Below, piece by piece: positions 18,274 through 27,898 of a stretch of 64,000 bases of DNA. The notes under the pieces are model-generated. The model was given only the letters and a program-made list of their open reading frames with translations. It was not told the DNA's origin and made no database searches. Where the stretch lies: positions 2,056,311-2,120,310 of the forward strand of contig NZ_CP069163.1 of NCBI RefSeq assembly GCF_018802765.1, read 5' to 3'. The stretch's first letter is position 1; each line of letters opens with the position of its first letter. The stretch is from Paludibacterium sp. B53371. Its GTDB lineage: Bacteria > Pseudomonadota > Gammaproteobacteria > Burkholderiales > Chromobacteriaceae. A program made the position numbers and the translations under genes.

Positions 18274-20127
18274 ATGTACCCGTTGCTAGACACCATTGAC
18301 ACCCCCGCCGACCTCAAGCGGCTGACCCGCCAGCAGTTGCCGCAGCTGGCCAGCGAGTTGCGCGCTTTCCTGCTGGAATCGGTCAGCAAGACCGGCGGCC
18401 ATCTGGCTTCCAATCTGGGCAGCATCGAGCTGACCATTGCCCTGCACTACGTCTTTGACACGCCGCATGACCGACTGGTGTGGGATGTGGGGCATCAGAC
18501 CTACCCGCACAAGATCCTGACCAACCGCAAGGCGCGCATGCACACCATGCGTCAACAAGGCGGCCTGGCCGGTTTCCCCAAGCGTGAAGAATCCGAGTAC
18601 GACACTTTCGGTGTCGGCCACTCCTCGACTTCGATCGGTGCGGCGCTGGGCATGGCGGTCGCGGCACGCCAACAAGGCATCGAGCGCAAGAGCATCGCCG
18701 TGATCGGCGATGGCGCCATGACCGCAGGCATGGCCTTCGAGGCGCTCAACAATGCCGGCGACATGGAGGTCGATCTGCTGGTGGTGCTCAACGACAACGA
18801 CATGTCGATTTCGCCCAACGTCGGCGCGCTCAACCACTACTTCTCGCGTCTGCTGTCCGGTCGCTTCTACTCGGCCATGCGCAGCGGTTCGAGCAAGGTG
18901 CTCGGCATGGTGCCGCCGATGAAGGAAATCGCCAGCAAGGTGGAAGAGCACGTCAAGGGCATGTTCACGCCGGGCACGCTGTTCGAGGAGTTCGGTTTCA
19001 ACTACCTCGGCCCGATCGACGGCCACGACCTGAATGCCCTGGTCGACATGCTGAGCAATATCAAAAACCTCAAGGGTCCGCAGTTCCTGCACATCGTCAC
19101 CAAGAAGGGGCAGGGCTACAAGCTGGCGGAAAATGACCCGGTGGCCTATCACGGCGTCACCCGCTTTGATCCGGCCAACGGCCTCGCCGGCGGCAAGAAG
19201 GATGGCAAGCCGGCCTACACCCAGATCTTTGGTGACTGGCTGTGCGATATGGCGGCACTCGACAAGCGGCTGGTCGGCATTACCCCGGCCATGCGCGAGG
19301 GCTCCGGCCTGGTGCGCTTTGCCCGCGAATACCCTGAGCGCTACTTTGATGTCGGCATTGCCGAGCAACATGCGGTCACCTTTGCGGCCGGCCTGGCCTG
19401 TGACGGCATCAAGCCGGTGGTGGCCATCTATTCGACCTTCCTGCAACGCGCCTACGACCAGTTGATTCACGACGTGGCGCTGCAGAACCTGCCGGTGGTC
19501 TTTGCCATCGATCGCGCCGGACTGGTGGGCGCCGACGGACCGACCCATGCCGGATCCTTCGATATCTCCTTCCTGCGCTGCATCCCGAACATGACGGTCA
19601 TGACGCCTTCGGACGAAAACGAATGCCGCCAGATGCTGTATACCGCCTTCATGCTGGATAGCCCGACCGCGGTACGTTACCCGCGCGGCACCGGCCCGGG
19701 CCGTCCCATCGAGACGGTCATGCAGGCTCTGCCGCTCGGGCGCGGCATCGTACGCCGCCAGGGTCAGGGCAAGGTCGCCATCCTGGCCTTCGGCAGCATG
19801 GTCACCCCGGCCCTGGCTGCCGCCGAAGCGCTGGATGCCACCGTGGCCGACATGCGCTTCGTCAAGCCGATTGACCGCGAGCTGATCGCCGAACTGGCCG
19901 CCCGCCATGCACTGATCGTCACGGTGGAAGAAAACGCCATCATGGGCGGCGCCGGCTCTGCCTGCGTCGAAGTGATGGAGGCGCTCGGCCTGCAGACCCC
20001 GGTCTTGCAACTGGGCTTGCCGGACGACTATATCGAGCATGGCGACCCCGGCCTGCTGCTGGCCGGCTGCGGCCTCGACGCCAATGGCATCGGCGCCGCC
20101 ATCCGGCTCAGGCTGGAGACACTTTGA
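18274..20127 (+). CDS. dxs: 1-deoxy-D-xylulose-5-phosphate synthase
   Basis: 617 residues, the normal DXS length. It is a thiamine diphosphate enzyme joining pyruvate and glyceraldehyde-3-phosphate in the first step of the MEP pathway. The ThDP-binding motif [18 protein letters not shown] is near residues 148-165. The N-terminal stretch [12 protein letters not shown] and [14 protein letters not shown] are family hallmarks, and the transketolase-type central and C-terminal domains follow ([29 protein letters not shown]). It is the last gene of the xseB-ispA-dxs operon, 20 bp after ispA, and ends at a clear terminator. Confidence 0.98.
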   Translation: MYPLLDTIDTPADLKRLTRQQLPQLASELRAFLLESVSKTGGHLASNLGSIELTIALHYVFDTPHDRLVWDVGHQTYPHKILTNRKARMHTMRQQGGLAGFPKREESEYDTFGVGHSSTSIGAALGMAVAARQQGIERKSIAVIGDGAMTAGMAFEALNNAGDMEVDLLVVLNDNDMSISPNVGALNHYFSRLLSGRFYSAMRSGSSKVLGMVPPMKEIASKVEEHVKGMFTPGTLFEEFGFNYLGPIDGHDLNALVDMLSNIKNLKGPQFLHIVTKKGQGYKLAENDPVAYHGVTRFDPANGLAGGKKDGKPAYTQIFGDWLCDMAALDKRLVGITPAMREGSGLVRFAREYPERYFDVGIAEQHAVTFAAGLACDGIKPVVAIYSTFLQRAYDQLIHDVALQNLPVVFAIDRAGLVGADGPTHAGSFDISFLRCIPNMTVMTPSDENECRQMLYTAFMLDSPTAVRYPRGTGPGRPIETVMQALPLGRGIVRRQGQGKVAILAFGSMVTPALAAAEALDATVADMRFVKPIDRELIAELAARHALIVTVEENAIMGGAGSACVEVMEALGLQTPVLQLGLPDDYIEHGDPGLLLAGCGLDANGIGAAIRLRLETL

Positions 20128-20135
20128 TGCAAACC

Positions 20136-20160
20136 AAAGCCGGCGCATGCCGGCTTTTTG
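20136..20160 (+). terminator. Rho-independent terminator after dxs
   Basis: Stem AAAGCCGGC pairing with GCCGGCTTT around a GCAT loop, ending in a T-run, 9 bp after the dxs stop. It ends the isoprenoid operon only 20 bp before the next start codon. Confidence 0.85.
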
Positions 20161-20179
20161 CTTGCCGGAAGGGGCTCAC

Positions 20180-21475
20180 ATGAACGGCTTTCACCCTGCA
20201 GACTGGCTGCAGCTGACCGGCACCCCGCTGGAAGCGCTGCCCGCCTTGCTGACCAGCCTGGGCATCGGCCTGCTGGTCGGCATCGAACGCGAGCGCAAAC
20301 GCCATGTCCTGGCCGGGATTCGCACGTTTCCGCTGGGCGCCATGTTCGGCACCCTGTGCGCCATGATCGGCCAGCACAGCGGCGAACCACTGTTCCCGCT
20401 GGCGGGCCTGCTGGTACTGACGGCCTTCGGTTTTCTGCCCGGCGTGCATGGCGTCGACGAAAACAGCGACCCGCACACCACGACCATTGCAGCCTTTGTG
20501 GTGGTCTACTGCCTGGGCGTACTGGTTTATTACGGCTACGCGCCGCTGGCCGTGGCCGGGGCCATCCTGGTCACGGCCCTGCTCTACCTCAAGCCGGAGC
20601 TGGTCGGGCTGACCCGCAAGCTAGACCGGCGCGACATCTACTCCCTGCTGCAGTTCGGTGCACTGAGCTTCATTATCCTGCCGCTGCTGCCCAACCGGGC
20701 CATTGGGCCCTTCGAGGCCTTCAACCCGCATCAGGTCTGGCTGATGGTGGTATTGATCGTCGGTCTGGGTCAGGTCGGCTATCTGTCGGTACGCCTGTTT
20801 GGCAACCGGGTGGGCGCACCACTGCTGGGACTGCTCGGCGGCCTGGTGTCCTCCACCGTCACCAGTCTGATCTATGCCCGCCAGGTCAAGCGCGAGCCCG
20901 CCAGCCTGGTGCGCGCCAGTACCATCATCCAGCTGGCCAATCTGGTACTGAACTTGCGCATGATGCTGTTTGCCGCCGCACTGGCACCGGCCGCCCTGCC
21001 CTTTGTCGCCACGGTCATGGCCCCCGGCATGTTGCTCGGGCTGGCCATCGCGTTATTGCGCCACCACCGGCAACAACGACAGGAAGACCAGCAACAGCTG
21101 GCGCTGAGCAACCCGGCCGACCTCAAGATGGCACTGGGCTTTGCCGCCGCTTTCGCACTGATCCTGCTGGTCTCGGCCTGGCTGAATGCCGAATTCGGAC
21201 GCTCGGGGGTCTATACCGTCGCGGTGATCTCCGGCGCCAACGAAGTCGACGCCATCGTACTGACCGTGCTGAACCTGTTTGCCCAGCAACGCTTTGAAGC
21301 CGTGTCCTGCGCGACGGCCATTGCCCTGGCGGTCGGTGCCAACGCACTGTTCAAGATGGGGTTGATCTTCAGCATGGGCGGACGTGAGCTGGCCCTGCGC
21401 TGCCTGCCCACTTTCCTCGCCATCCTCGGCGGGTTGATGCTGGGCACCCTGGCGCTGCAACTGGGCTGGCTGTAA
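20180..21475 (+). CDS. MgtC/SapB-type membrane protein with DUF4010 domain
   Basis: 431 residues and about 12 hydrophobic segments. The first ~150 residues are MgtC-like: LGIGLLVGIERERKRH, then AGIRTFPLGAMFGTL. The rest matches the DUF4010 architecture often fused to it (DIYSLLQFGALSFIILPLLPN; GLLGGLVSSTVTSLIYARQ; VAVISGANEVDAIVL). The function of the fusion is not established; a transport or magnesium-related role is often guessed. The ATG at 20180 has a strong GGAAGGGG site, and the upstream frame is dxs coding sequence. Confidence 0.85.
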   Translation: MNGFHPADWLQLTGTPLEALPALLTSLGIGLLVGIERERKRHVLAGIRTFPLGAMFGTLCAMIGQHSGEPLFPLAGLLVLTAFGFLPGVHGVDENSDPHTTTIAAFVVVYCLGVLVYYGYAPLAVAGAILVTALLYLKPELVGLTRKLDRRDIYSLLQFGALSFIILPLLPNRAIGPFEAFNPHQVWLMVVLIVGLGQVGYLSVRLFGNRVGAPLLGLLGGLVSSTVTSLIYARQVKREPASLVRASTIIQLANLVLNLRMMLFAAALAPAALPFVATVMAPGMLLGLAIALLRHHRQQRQEDQQQLALSNPADLKMALGFAAAFALILLVSAWLNAEFGRSGVYTVAVISGANEVDAIVLTVLNLFAQQRFEAVSCATAIALAVGANALFKMGLIFSMGGRELALRCLPTFLAILGGLMLGTLALQLGWL

Positions 21476-21488
21476 AGCCAGACAGCGC

Positions 21489-21519
21489 CCGGGCGCCTTC
21501 TGGTGGCTCAGGCGCCCGG
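21489..21519. terminator. Hairpin between convergent genes
   Basis: Ten-bp stem CCGGGCGCCT/AGGCGCCCGG with an 11-base loop, placed between the convergent MgtC-like and AI-2E-family genes and reaching into the last codons of the latter. No T-run is present, so factor-independent termination is uncertain. Confidence 0.45.
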
Positions 21520-22581
21520 CGGCAGCGACCCGTCGCCGCGCAACCAGTGGACAAACAGGGTGTAGCAGACGGCGAGCAAGGTCGGGCCGATGAACAGGCC
21601 GATCATGCCCCAGGCCAGCAGGCCGCCGATGACGCCGATGAAAATCAGCGACAGCGGCAATTTGGCCCCCTGACTGATCAGCACCGGCTTGATGAAGTTA
21701 TCGATGGTATTGACCAGCAGGAACCCCCACAGCGTCAGGAAAATCGCCAGGCCATTGTGCCCGGTGTAGAACACCCACAGCGCCGCCGGCAGCCATACCA
21801 GCAGCGTCGGCAACTGCGCCACCGCCAGCATGAAACACAGGAAACCCAGCACCACCGGCGCCGGCACGCCGGCAATCACCAGACCGATCACACACAGCAG
21901 GGTCTGCACCAGTGCGGTACCGATCACCCCGGTGGTCACGCCGCGAATCGTACGCGAGACCACCTCGGGCAATTCGATGGCCGGCGCACCACCCAGTTTG
22001 ATGATGGTGGCCTCGGCAACACGCCAGGCATGCTCGCCATTGATCAGCAGCAAACCGGCCACCACCAGCGCCAGCACGATCTCCAGCAGGCTCAGCACCA
22101 GCTGCGCGCCATAGGACAGGGACCACAGTGCGCCGCGATTGATGGCCGGCATCAGCTTGCCCAGCATCGCCGGCAGATCGTTCTGTGCCCCGCGCCAGAT
22201 CTGGCCGAGCGGGTCACCGACAAACGGCAGGTTGAGCAGCCAGGCCGGCGCATCGGGCAGGTGGTAGTTGCCCAGCCCGCGCGCAATCTGGCTCAGGAAC
22301 GGCCACAGATCCCCCAGAGACAGAATCATCAGGGCAATCGGTGCGGCAATCGCCAGGGCGATCGCCCCGATCATCACCAGCGCCGCCAGCCGGCGACGAT
22401 TATGCAGTTTGTAGACCAGCCAGTTGTAGGCCGGCCAGACTGACACGGCAATGATCACCGCCCAGATCAGCGCACCGAGAAACGGCTGGATGATGCGATA
22501 ACAGGCCACCACCAGCAACAGCACCACGGCGATGCGCATGACACCCATCACGCTGACATTCGACAGACTCTTGGCAAACAT
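21508..22581 (-). CDS. AI-2E transporter (PerM/YdiK) family permease
   Basis: 357 residues. Paired N-terminal helices, a ~100-residue soluble middle region, and a C-terminal helical block containing GAKLPLSLIFIGVIGGLLAWGMIGLFIGP, the hallmark of this family. Members export small molecules or antiport sodium; few are proven AI-2 exporters. I chose the ATG at 22581 because of the GGAGAAGGA site just before it; a GTG at 22614 overlapping the dsbD stop is the alternative. It is likely co-transcribed with dsbD. Confidence 0.85.
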   Translation of the reverse strand: MFAKSLSNVSVMGVMRIAVVLLLVVACYRIIQPFLGALIWAVIIAVSVWPAYNWLVYKLHNRRRLAALVMIGAIALAIAAPIALMILSLGDLWPFLSQIARGLGNYHLPDAPAWLLNLPFVGDPLGQIWRGAQNDLPAMLGKLMPAINRGALWSLSYGAQLVLSLLEIVLALVVAGLLLINGEHAWRVAEATIIKLGGAPAIELPEVVSRTIRGVTTGVIGTALVQTLLCVIGLVIAGVPAPVVLGFLCFMLAVAQLPTLLVWLPAALWVFYTGHNGLAIFLTLWGFLLVNTIDNFIKPVLISQGAKLPLSLIFIGVIGGLLAWGMIGLFIGPTLLAVCYTLFVHWLRGDGSLPPGA

Positions 22582-22610
22582 TCCTTCTCCCGGCGCCACT
22601 GGCGCCCGAC

Positions 22611-24371
22611 TCACTGTGCGGACTGCAACGCCGCCAGCCTTTTGGCCAGCGCCGCTGCATCGATATAACCAATGATACGATCACGTTCCTGTCCGCGGGC
22701 ATCCAGCAGAATAATGCCCGGCGGGCCGTACAGGCCGAAACGGCGCAGCAGCGCGGCATGCGCTTCACTGTTCTGCGTCACGTCGGCACGCAGCAGGGTC
22801 ATGCCCGAGAGCGGCCCGACCAGCGATGCTGCGCGCCAGGTGGTGTCGTCCATCTCCTTGCAGCTGACACACCAGTCGGCATAGAAATCGAGCACCACCG
22901 GCCGCCCGGCCGCTGCCTGCAAGGCAGCATCAAAGCCGGTGACATCGGCCACCGGCGCAAAATGCGGCAGGCTGCCCGGCGCGGCCGCCGCCGCACGCCC
23001 CCCCAGCCAGGCCAGCGGCGCCCGCGGATTTGACTCGCCCGCCAGCGCACCAACCAGTTCGGCTGCCCCGATCAGAAACAGGACCAGTCCCAGCGCCTTG
23101 CCCAGGCGGGTCAGGGAGTGAGCATTGACCGGCAGCGCATCAAATGCCCGCAGAAACACCGCCGAGCCGATGCACAACCCCCCCCAGGCCGTCAGCACCA
23201 GCCAGCCGGGCAGAAAGGGCGTCGCCAGTTGCAGGGCCACCGCCAGCATCACCACGCCGAAGACCGCCCGTACCCCGTTCATCCAGCGGCCGGCACGCGG
23301 CAGCAGGTGTGCGCCGAAGGTCCCGACCAGCATCAGGGGCACCCCCATGCCCAGCGCCATCAGATACAAAGCCAGCCCGCCCAGCCAGGCATCACCGGTG
23401 CTGCCGATATAGCCCAGCGCCAGCGCCAGCGGCGGGGCCACGCAGGGCCCGACAATCAGCGCCGACAAAGCCCCCATCAGCAACACCGTCAGCAGTCGCC
23501 CGCCCGGCAGGCGATTGGCGCACGCGGCCAGCTGCGACTGCAAGGCATTGGGCAACTGGATGTTGAACAGCCCGAACATCGACAGGGCCAGCAACACCAT
23601 CAGGGCGCAGGCCGACAGGATCACCGCCGGCTGCTGCAGCCAGACGGTCAACAGCGAGCCGGTCAGCCCGGCCACCACGCCGACGGCGGTATAGGTCAGC
23701 GCCAGTCCCTGCACATAAGCCAGCGACAGGGCAAATCCGCGCCGGCGCGTCAGCGTGCCCCCCTGCCCGGCAATCAGTGAGGCCAGGATGGGCAGCAGCG
23801 GGTACATGCAGGCGGTGAAGGCCATGCCGACCCCGGCGGCAAAGAAAGCCAGCAGCGTCAGCGGCAGCCCCCGGGGGGCCGGCTGACTGCCGGCCGGGGA
23901 CGGGGTCTGCCAGCCGGTCAGCCAGGCACCGGCCGAAGCATCGGTCCCGCCGACCTGCAGCTTGCGGGTATATGGCGGATAGCAGACCCCCACCTTGGCG
24001 CAGCCTTGCAGGCGTACCGACAGGGTGAACTGCGCCGGCGCACCGGGTCGCAATGGCACCACGATGCGATTCTGGCGCTCGAAGATCACCTGACGGCCGA
24101 AATAGGGATCGTTTTTCACCTCACCGGCAGGGAAACGCACCGCCTGCAGCAGGTCCGGCGGGGTGGTGGTCAATTGCATACGATCACGGTAGACGTAATA
24201 ACCCTCTGCCACGTCCAGCGTCAGCATCAGTTCATCGCCGGTTCTCTGCACCGAAGTGACAAAGGCCTTTTCCGGGCGCAGCAAATCGCCCTGCTCCAGC
24301 GCCTGGGCGGGACGAATCAACATGGCAAGCGATGCCAGCAAGATAAAAAAGAGGAAAAAACGCTGTTTCAT
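22611..24371 (-). CDS. dsbD: Thiol:disulfide interchange protein DsbD
   Basis: 586 residues. It passes electrons from cytoplasmic thioredoxin across the inner membrane to periplasmic partners. All three domains are visible: a signal peptide (MKQRFFLFFILLASLAMLI) and N-terminal domain with the cysteine pair CAKVGVC; a membrane domain of eight helices with cysteines in FTACMYPLLP and VGPCVAPPLALALGY; and a C-terminal thioredoxin domain with DWCVSCKEMD. The start at 24371 has an AAGG site and begins the signal peptide; the longer frame to 24413 does not fit a signal peptide. Confidence 0.96.
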   Translation of the reverse strand: MKQRFFLFFILLASLAMLIRPAQALEQGDLLRPEKAFVTSVQRTGDELMLTLDVAEGYYVYRDRMQLTTTPPDLLQAVRFPAGEVKNDPYFGRQVIFERQNRIVVPLRPGAPAQFTLSVRLQGCAKVGVCYPPYTRKLQVGGTDASAGAWLTGWQTPSPAGSQPAPRGLPLTLLAFFAAGVGMAFTACMYPLLPILASLIAGQGGTLTRRRGFALSLAYVQGLALTYTAVGVVAGLTGSLLTVWLQQPAVILSACALMVLLALSMFGLFNIQLPNALQSQLAACANRLPGGRLLTVLLMGALSALIVGPCVAPPLALALGYIGSTGDAWLGGLALYLMALGMGVPLMLVGTFGAHLLPRAGRWMNGVRAVFGVVMLAVALQLATPFLPGWLVLTAWGGLCIGSAVFLRAFDALPVNAHSLTRLGKALGLVLFLIGAAELVGALAGESNPRAPLAWLGGRAAAAAPGSLPHFAPVADVTGFDAALQAAAGRPVVLDFYADWCVSCKEMDDTTWRAASLVGPLSGMTLLRADVTQNSEAHAALLRRFGLYGPPGIILLDARGQERDRIIGYIDAAALAKRLAALQSAQ

Positions 24372-24474
24372 GCAGGGCCTTATTATCGGGTCGACCAGAA
24401 TGGACTGATACACAACCGGCCAGTTCCCCGAGCCTTCCGATGCTTACCAATCAGTAAAAAATTCCGCTACTATG

Positions 24475-24486
24475 ACAAACGTTTGT
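24475..24486. promoter_or_regulatory. 12-bp palindrome, candidate operator
   Basis: Perfect palindrome ACAAACGTTTGT in the gap between divergent dsbD and the hydrolase gene. It lies just after a possible plus-strand -10 (TACTAT, about 24467-24472), where a repressor would block initiation. The shape suits a TetR-family operator; the regulator is unknown. Confidence 0.4.
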
Positions 24487-24503
24487 TCCAATTTGCATAG
24501 ACC

Positions 24504-25301
24504 ATGACAGAACACCTGTATTTTGCCCATGCAAACAGCTTCCCCGCCAGTGTTTATCAAAAAATGCTGACGGCGCTGGGCCAGCACTACACCGTGTCCT
24601 ACACCGACTGCATCGGTCACAACCCGGCCTATGCCATCCGTGACTGCTGGCCACAGCTGGTAGATGAAACCATCGCTGCCATCGAACAAGGCGGCCAGGG
24701 CCCCGTATGGGCAGTCGGGCACTCCCTCGGCGGCATCCTGGTGCTGTACGCCGCCATCGAGCGCCCCGACCTGTTCAAAGGACTGGTCATTCTGGACTCC
24801 CCCCTGTTCGCGCCACGCCGCGCCTGGAGCATCTGGCTGGCCAAGAAGCTGGGCTTCATCGACCGCGTCACCCCGGGCGGCAACACCCTGAAGCGACGCG
24901 ACAGCTGGGCTTCGGTCGAGATGGTGCACGATTATTTCGGCCGCAAGCCGATGTTCAGCCGTTTTGATCCGGACTGTCTGTGGGACTATGCCCGTCATGG
25001 CACGATCGACGACGGGCATGGTGGCCGCCAGCTCAAGTTCCGGCCGGCCATCGAGCATCAGATCTACTGCACCCTGCCACACAATATGCACCGCTACCGT
25101 GATCGCAACCGGGTACCGGGGCTCTACCTGGCCGCCGGCGACAAACCGGTGCTCAACGCGCACGACCTGCACTATGTGCGCCAGCGTCTGGGGCTGCAAA
25201 CCGATCATCAGCCCGGCAGCCACCTGTTCCCGCTGGAACAGCCACTGGCCACTGCCGAGCGCATCATCCAGGCCTTTGCCGCCATGCGGCAGGCCGACTG
25301 A
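24504..25301 (+). CDS. Alpha/beta hydrolase
   Basis: 265 residues. It starts with a beta strand and FAHANSFP (oxyanion region), carries the nucleophile elbow GHSLGG near residue 74, a DSPLFAPR stretch, and a late Asp/His pair (AAGDKPVL and PGSHLFPLEQP). No signal peptide. The substrate is unknown; the length and the lack of a lid insertion fit small esterases. It is divergent from dsbD and 8 bp ahead of a GNAT gene that it probably shares a transcript with. Confidence 0.8.
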   Translation: MTEHLYFAHANSFPASVYQKMLTALGQHYTVSYTDCIGHNPAYAIRDCWPQLVDETIAAIEQGGQGPVWAVGHSLGGILVLYAAIERPDLFKGLVILDSPLFAPRRAWSIWLAKKLGFIDRVTPGGNTLKRRDSWASVEMVHDYFGRKPMFSRFDPDCLWDYARHGTIDDGHGGRQLKFRPAIEHQIYCTLPHNMHRYRDRNRVPGLYLAAGDKPVLNAHDLHYVRQRLGLQTDHQPGSHLFPLEQPLATAERIIQAFAAMRQAD

Positions 25302-25309
25302 GGCCCCCC

Positions 25310-25816
25310 ATGGACATCACACTCCGCCTGTTGCAAGCCAACGATGCCGAAGCCTTTCGTGCGCTGCGGCTGCACAGCCTGCACACCGACCCACTGTCCT
25401 TCGTCCCCTACCCGGATGAAGAAGCATCCCTCTCCGTAGCGCAATTTGCCCAGCGGCTGACCGAGCCGCCCTGCGTCGGCATGATCGGCGCCTTCTGCGA
25501 CGGACAGCTGGTCGGCATGGTCGGTCTGCTGCAGCACGCACGGCGCAAACAACAGCACAAACTGACCATCGTCAGCATGTATGTCGCCGAAAGCGCGCGC
25601 GGCAGCGGTACGGGAAGAAAGCTGATGCAGGCCGCCATTGCCCATGCCAGGCAACAGCCCGGCGTCAGCCGTCTTTTGCTGAGCGTCCACGGCACCAATG
25701 TTCCGGCCATCCGTCTGTACCGTTCGCTGGGATTTGTGCCCTATGGCGTCGAACCCGAGGCCATGGTTGTCCATGGCCAGCCTCAGGATGAGATCCTGAT
25801 GGGGCTGGCACTGTAG
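25310..25816 (+). CDS. GNAT-family N-acetyltransferase
   Basis: 168 residues with the GNAT fold: an N-terminal LRLLQANDAEAFRALR strand-helix, the central strand KLTIVSMYVAESARGSGTGRKLMQAAI (motif A, with the acetyl-CoA loop R-G-S-G-T-G), and LLLSVHGTNVPAIRLYRSLGF (motif B), typical of RimI-like enzymes. It would transfer an acetyl group from acetyl-CoA to an amine, but the acceptor cannot be predicted. It starts 8 bp after the hydrolase stop. Confidence 0.85.
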   Translation: MDITLRLLQANDAEAFRALRLHSLHTDPLSFVPYPDEEASLSVAQFAQRLTEPPCVGMIGAFCDGQLVGMVGLLQHARRKQQHKLTIVSMYVAESARGSGTGRKLMQAAIAHARQQPGVSRLLLSVHGTNVPAIRLYRSLGFVPYGVEPEAMVVHGQPQDEILMGLAL

Positions 25817-25899
25817 CCATGGCGCCCGCCGGGGAGGTTGTTGACACCCCCTGGCGGAACTGCCAACCTTCCCGCTTTGTTCATCAGCCCTCAGCAATC

Positions 25900-26376
25900 A
25901 TGAAAATTACCTCGAACAGCGCCGTCACCTTGCGGATGAAAGTCACCGACAGCCAGGGACATGTTTACGACGATGGCAAGTCGCCGGTGTCCTACCTGCA
26001 TGGGGGTTACGACAACCTCTTCCCCAAACTGGAGGCCGCGCTGGAAGGTCAGGAAGCGGGCTTTCAGACCACACTGGAACTCGTCAGCGAAGACACCTTT
26101 GGCGAACGTGACGAGGCGCTGGTCACCAGCATGCCCAAAGCCGACTTCCCGCCCGGCATCAAGGTTGGCGGCCAGATCCGCCGCCTCGGCCCGGATGGCG
26201 AGCCCCGCTACTACTTCGTCACCAAGATCAAGGGCCCGGTGGTCCTGCTGGATGGCAACCACCCGCTGTGCGGCAAGACCCTGCGCTTCCAGATCAAAGT
26301 ACTGGACGTGCGCGAGGCCAGCCAGGAAGAAATTGCCCATCAGCATGTCCATGGCGAGCACGGCCATCAGCACTAA
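25900..26376 (+). CDS. slyD: SlyD-type FKBP peptidyl-prolyl isomerase
   Basis: 158 residues. A split FKBP domain (VTLRMKVTDSQGHVYDD, then SPVSYLHGGYDNLFPKLEAALEGQEAG) with the insert-in-flap region in the middle and a return strand (LRFQIKVLDVREAS). The C terminus is short and histidine-rich (HQHVHGEHGHQH), as in metal-binding SlyD. It catalyses prolyl isomerisation and helps nickel enzyme assembly in known cases. The ATG at 25900 starts the first FKBP strand; the upstream frame to 25819 has no family content. Confidence 0.9.
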   Translation: MKITSNSAVTLRMKVTDSQGHVYDDGKSPVSYLHGGYDNLFPKLEAALEGQEAGFQTTLELVSEDTFGERDEALVTSMPKADFPPGIKVGGQIRRLGPDGEPRYYFVTKIKGPVVLLDGNHPLCGKTLRFQIKVLDVREASQEEIAHQHVHGEHGHQH

Positions 26377-26410
26377 GCATTGTCTGCACGCGATTGGCAG
26401 TTGCGGACAA

Positions 26411-26443
26411 CAGAAGGCCCTCCCCGACGGGGAGGGCCTTCTG
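26411..26443. terminator. Strong hairpin, copy 1
   Basis: Fifteen-bp perfect stem CAGAAGGCCCTCCCC with a GAC loop, 34 bp after slyD. No clean T-run, but stem strength and position suggest a terminator. Nearly identical to the copy 170 bp downstream. Confidence 0.6.
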
Positions 26444-26612
26444 CCCAGGCTGTTAACAATGGTGGTTTGCGACCATATTGGAGGACCCGGCAAAGCCGGG
26501 CCTTGTCACCAACTGACTGATTTTCCAGCCTGCCCATCGACGCCTTAACCCCCCGCCCTTGCCCTGCAAGGGAGCGTCCGCTACGCGGACAAGGGTTTGT
26601 CAGCAAGCTGAA

Positions 26613-26645
26613 CAGAAGGCCCTCCCTGACGGGGAGGGCCTTCTG
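26613..26645. terminator. Strong hairpin, copy 2
   Basis: CAGAAGGCCCTCCC with its complement around a short loop, one base different from copy 1. It sits 33 bp beyond the end of the thiolase gene, so each convergent gene has its own copy. Confidence 0.6.
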
Positions 26646-26677
26646 CCAAACCAAACAGGTGCCGTGGACATACCTGC

Positions 26678-27850
26678 TTACATCAGCTCAATCGCCATGG
26701 CGGTCGCTTCGCCACCGCCGATACACAGACTGGCCACCCCGCGACGACCACCGGTCTGACGCAGGGCCGAAATCAGCGTCACCAGAATGCGTGCACCGGA
26801 CGCACCGATCGGATGCCCGAGTGCGCAGGCCCCGCCGCGAACATTCAGACGGGCATGTGGCAGATCCAGTTCGCGCATCGCCGCCATCGCCACCACGGCA
26901 AACGCCTCGTTGACCTCGAACAGATCCACCTCGCTCACCGACCAGCCGGTCTGCGCCAGCAGCTTCTTCATCGCCCCCACCGGGGCGGTGGTGAACCAGG
27001 CCGGGGCCTGCGCGTGGGTGGCATGGCCAACAATGCGTGCCAGCGGCGTCAGGCCACGACGCGCCGCCTCGGCGGCTGTCATCAGCACCAGCGCCGCCGC
27101 GCCGTCGGAAATCGAACTGGCATTGGCCGCCGTCACCGTGCCATCTTTCCTGAACGCCGGCTTGAGCTGCGGAATCTTGTCCGGACGGGCCTTGAGCGGC
27201 TGCTCGTCCTGGCTGACCGCACGCTCGCCTTCCAGCGCCACGATCTCGTCCGAGAAGGCCCCGCTCTCGATCGCCTGCTGCGCGCGCGCCAGCGACTCCA
27301 GCGCATAGGCATCCTGCGCGGCCCGGGTGAAACCGTAATGCTCGGCGCACTGCTCGGCAAACACCCCCATCAGCTGGCCCTTGTCATAGGCATCCTCCAG
27401 CCCGTCGAGGAACATATGATCCTTCAGCTCGCCATGGCCCAGCCGCAAACCGGTACGTGCCTTGGGGATGATATACGGGGCGCGGCTCATGCTTTCCATT
27501 CCGCCCGCCACCATCACCGCCGCCGACCCGGCCTTCAGTTGGTCATGCGCCAGCATCACCGCCTTCATACCCGAACCACACATCTTGTTGATCGTCAGGC
27601 AGGCCGTCGATTCGGGCAGTCCGCCCTTGAGTGCGGCCTGACGTGCCGGTGCCTGGCCCTGCCCCGCCCCCAGCACATTGCCCATGATGACTTCTTCGAC
27701 CTGATCGGCCGCCACACCGGCACGCACCACCGCAGCGCGAATCGCCGCCGCTCCCAGTTCACCGGCGCTCAGGTGCGCCAGATCGCCCTGCAGCCCCCCC
27801 ATCGGGGTACGCGCCATACCAACAATCACGATGTCTTGCTGTTGCATCAT
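26678..27850 (-). CDS. Acetyl-CoA C-acyltransferase (thiolase)
   Basis: 390 residues, normal for type II thiolases. It condenses or cleaves acyl-CoA with acetyl-CoA in the cytoplasm. The acylated cysteine is in NKMCGSGMKAV near residue 90. The NEAFA motif and GGACALGHPIGASGAR carry the catalytic His, and SLCIGGGEATA carries the second Cys. An AxxALGHP variant with Cys where most family members have Ile or Val is a small oddity. A GGAG site precedes the ATG pair at 27850/27847. It is divergent from the beta-oxidation operon and shares its regulatory gap. Confidence 0.92.
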   Translation of the reverse strand: MMQQQDIVIVGMARTPMGGLQGDLAHLSAGELGAAAIRAAVVRAGVAADQVEEVIMGNVLGAGQGQAPARQAALKGGLPESTACLTINKMCGSGMKAVMLAHDQLKAGSAAVMVAGGMESMSRAPYIIPKARTGLRLGHGELKDHMFLDGLEDAYDKGQLMGVFAEQCAEHYGFTRAAQDAYALESLARAQQAIESGAFSDEIVALEGERAVSQDEQPLKARPDKIPQLKPAFRKDGTVTAANASSISDGAAALVLMTAAEAARRGLTPLARIVGHATHAQAPAWFTTAPVGAMKKLLAQTGWSVSEVDLFEVNEAFAVVAMAAMRELDLPHARLNVRGGACALGHPIGASGARILVTLISALRQTGGRRGVASLCIGGGEATAMAIELM

Positions 27851-27898
27851 TGCTCTCCACAGGAAGGAAAATCAGGGTCAGTCCATGATAGATCACAA

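Larger units (their letters stand above)
26377..26677. other. Hairpin-rich intergenic region between convergent genes
   Basis: 301 bp without a supportable gene. It holds two near-identical 33-bp hairpins at 26411-26443 and 26613-26645 and, between them, smaller stems around 26489-26503 (CCCGGC/GCCGGG) and 26577-26591 (GTCCGC/GCGGAC). It separates slyD (plus) from the thiolase (minus). Confidence 0.7.

Noticed and set aside
18286-20148. 620-codon minus-strand ORF antisense to dxs
   Set aside because: Shadow ORF; composition is that of complementary codons and no family pattern is seen.
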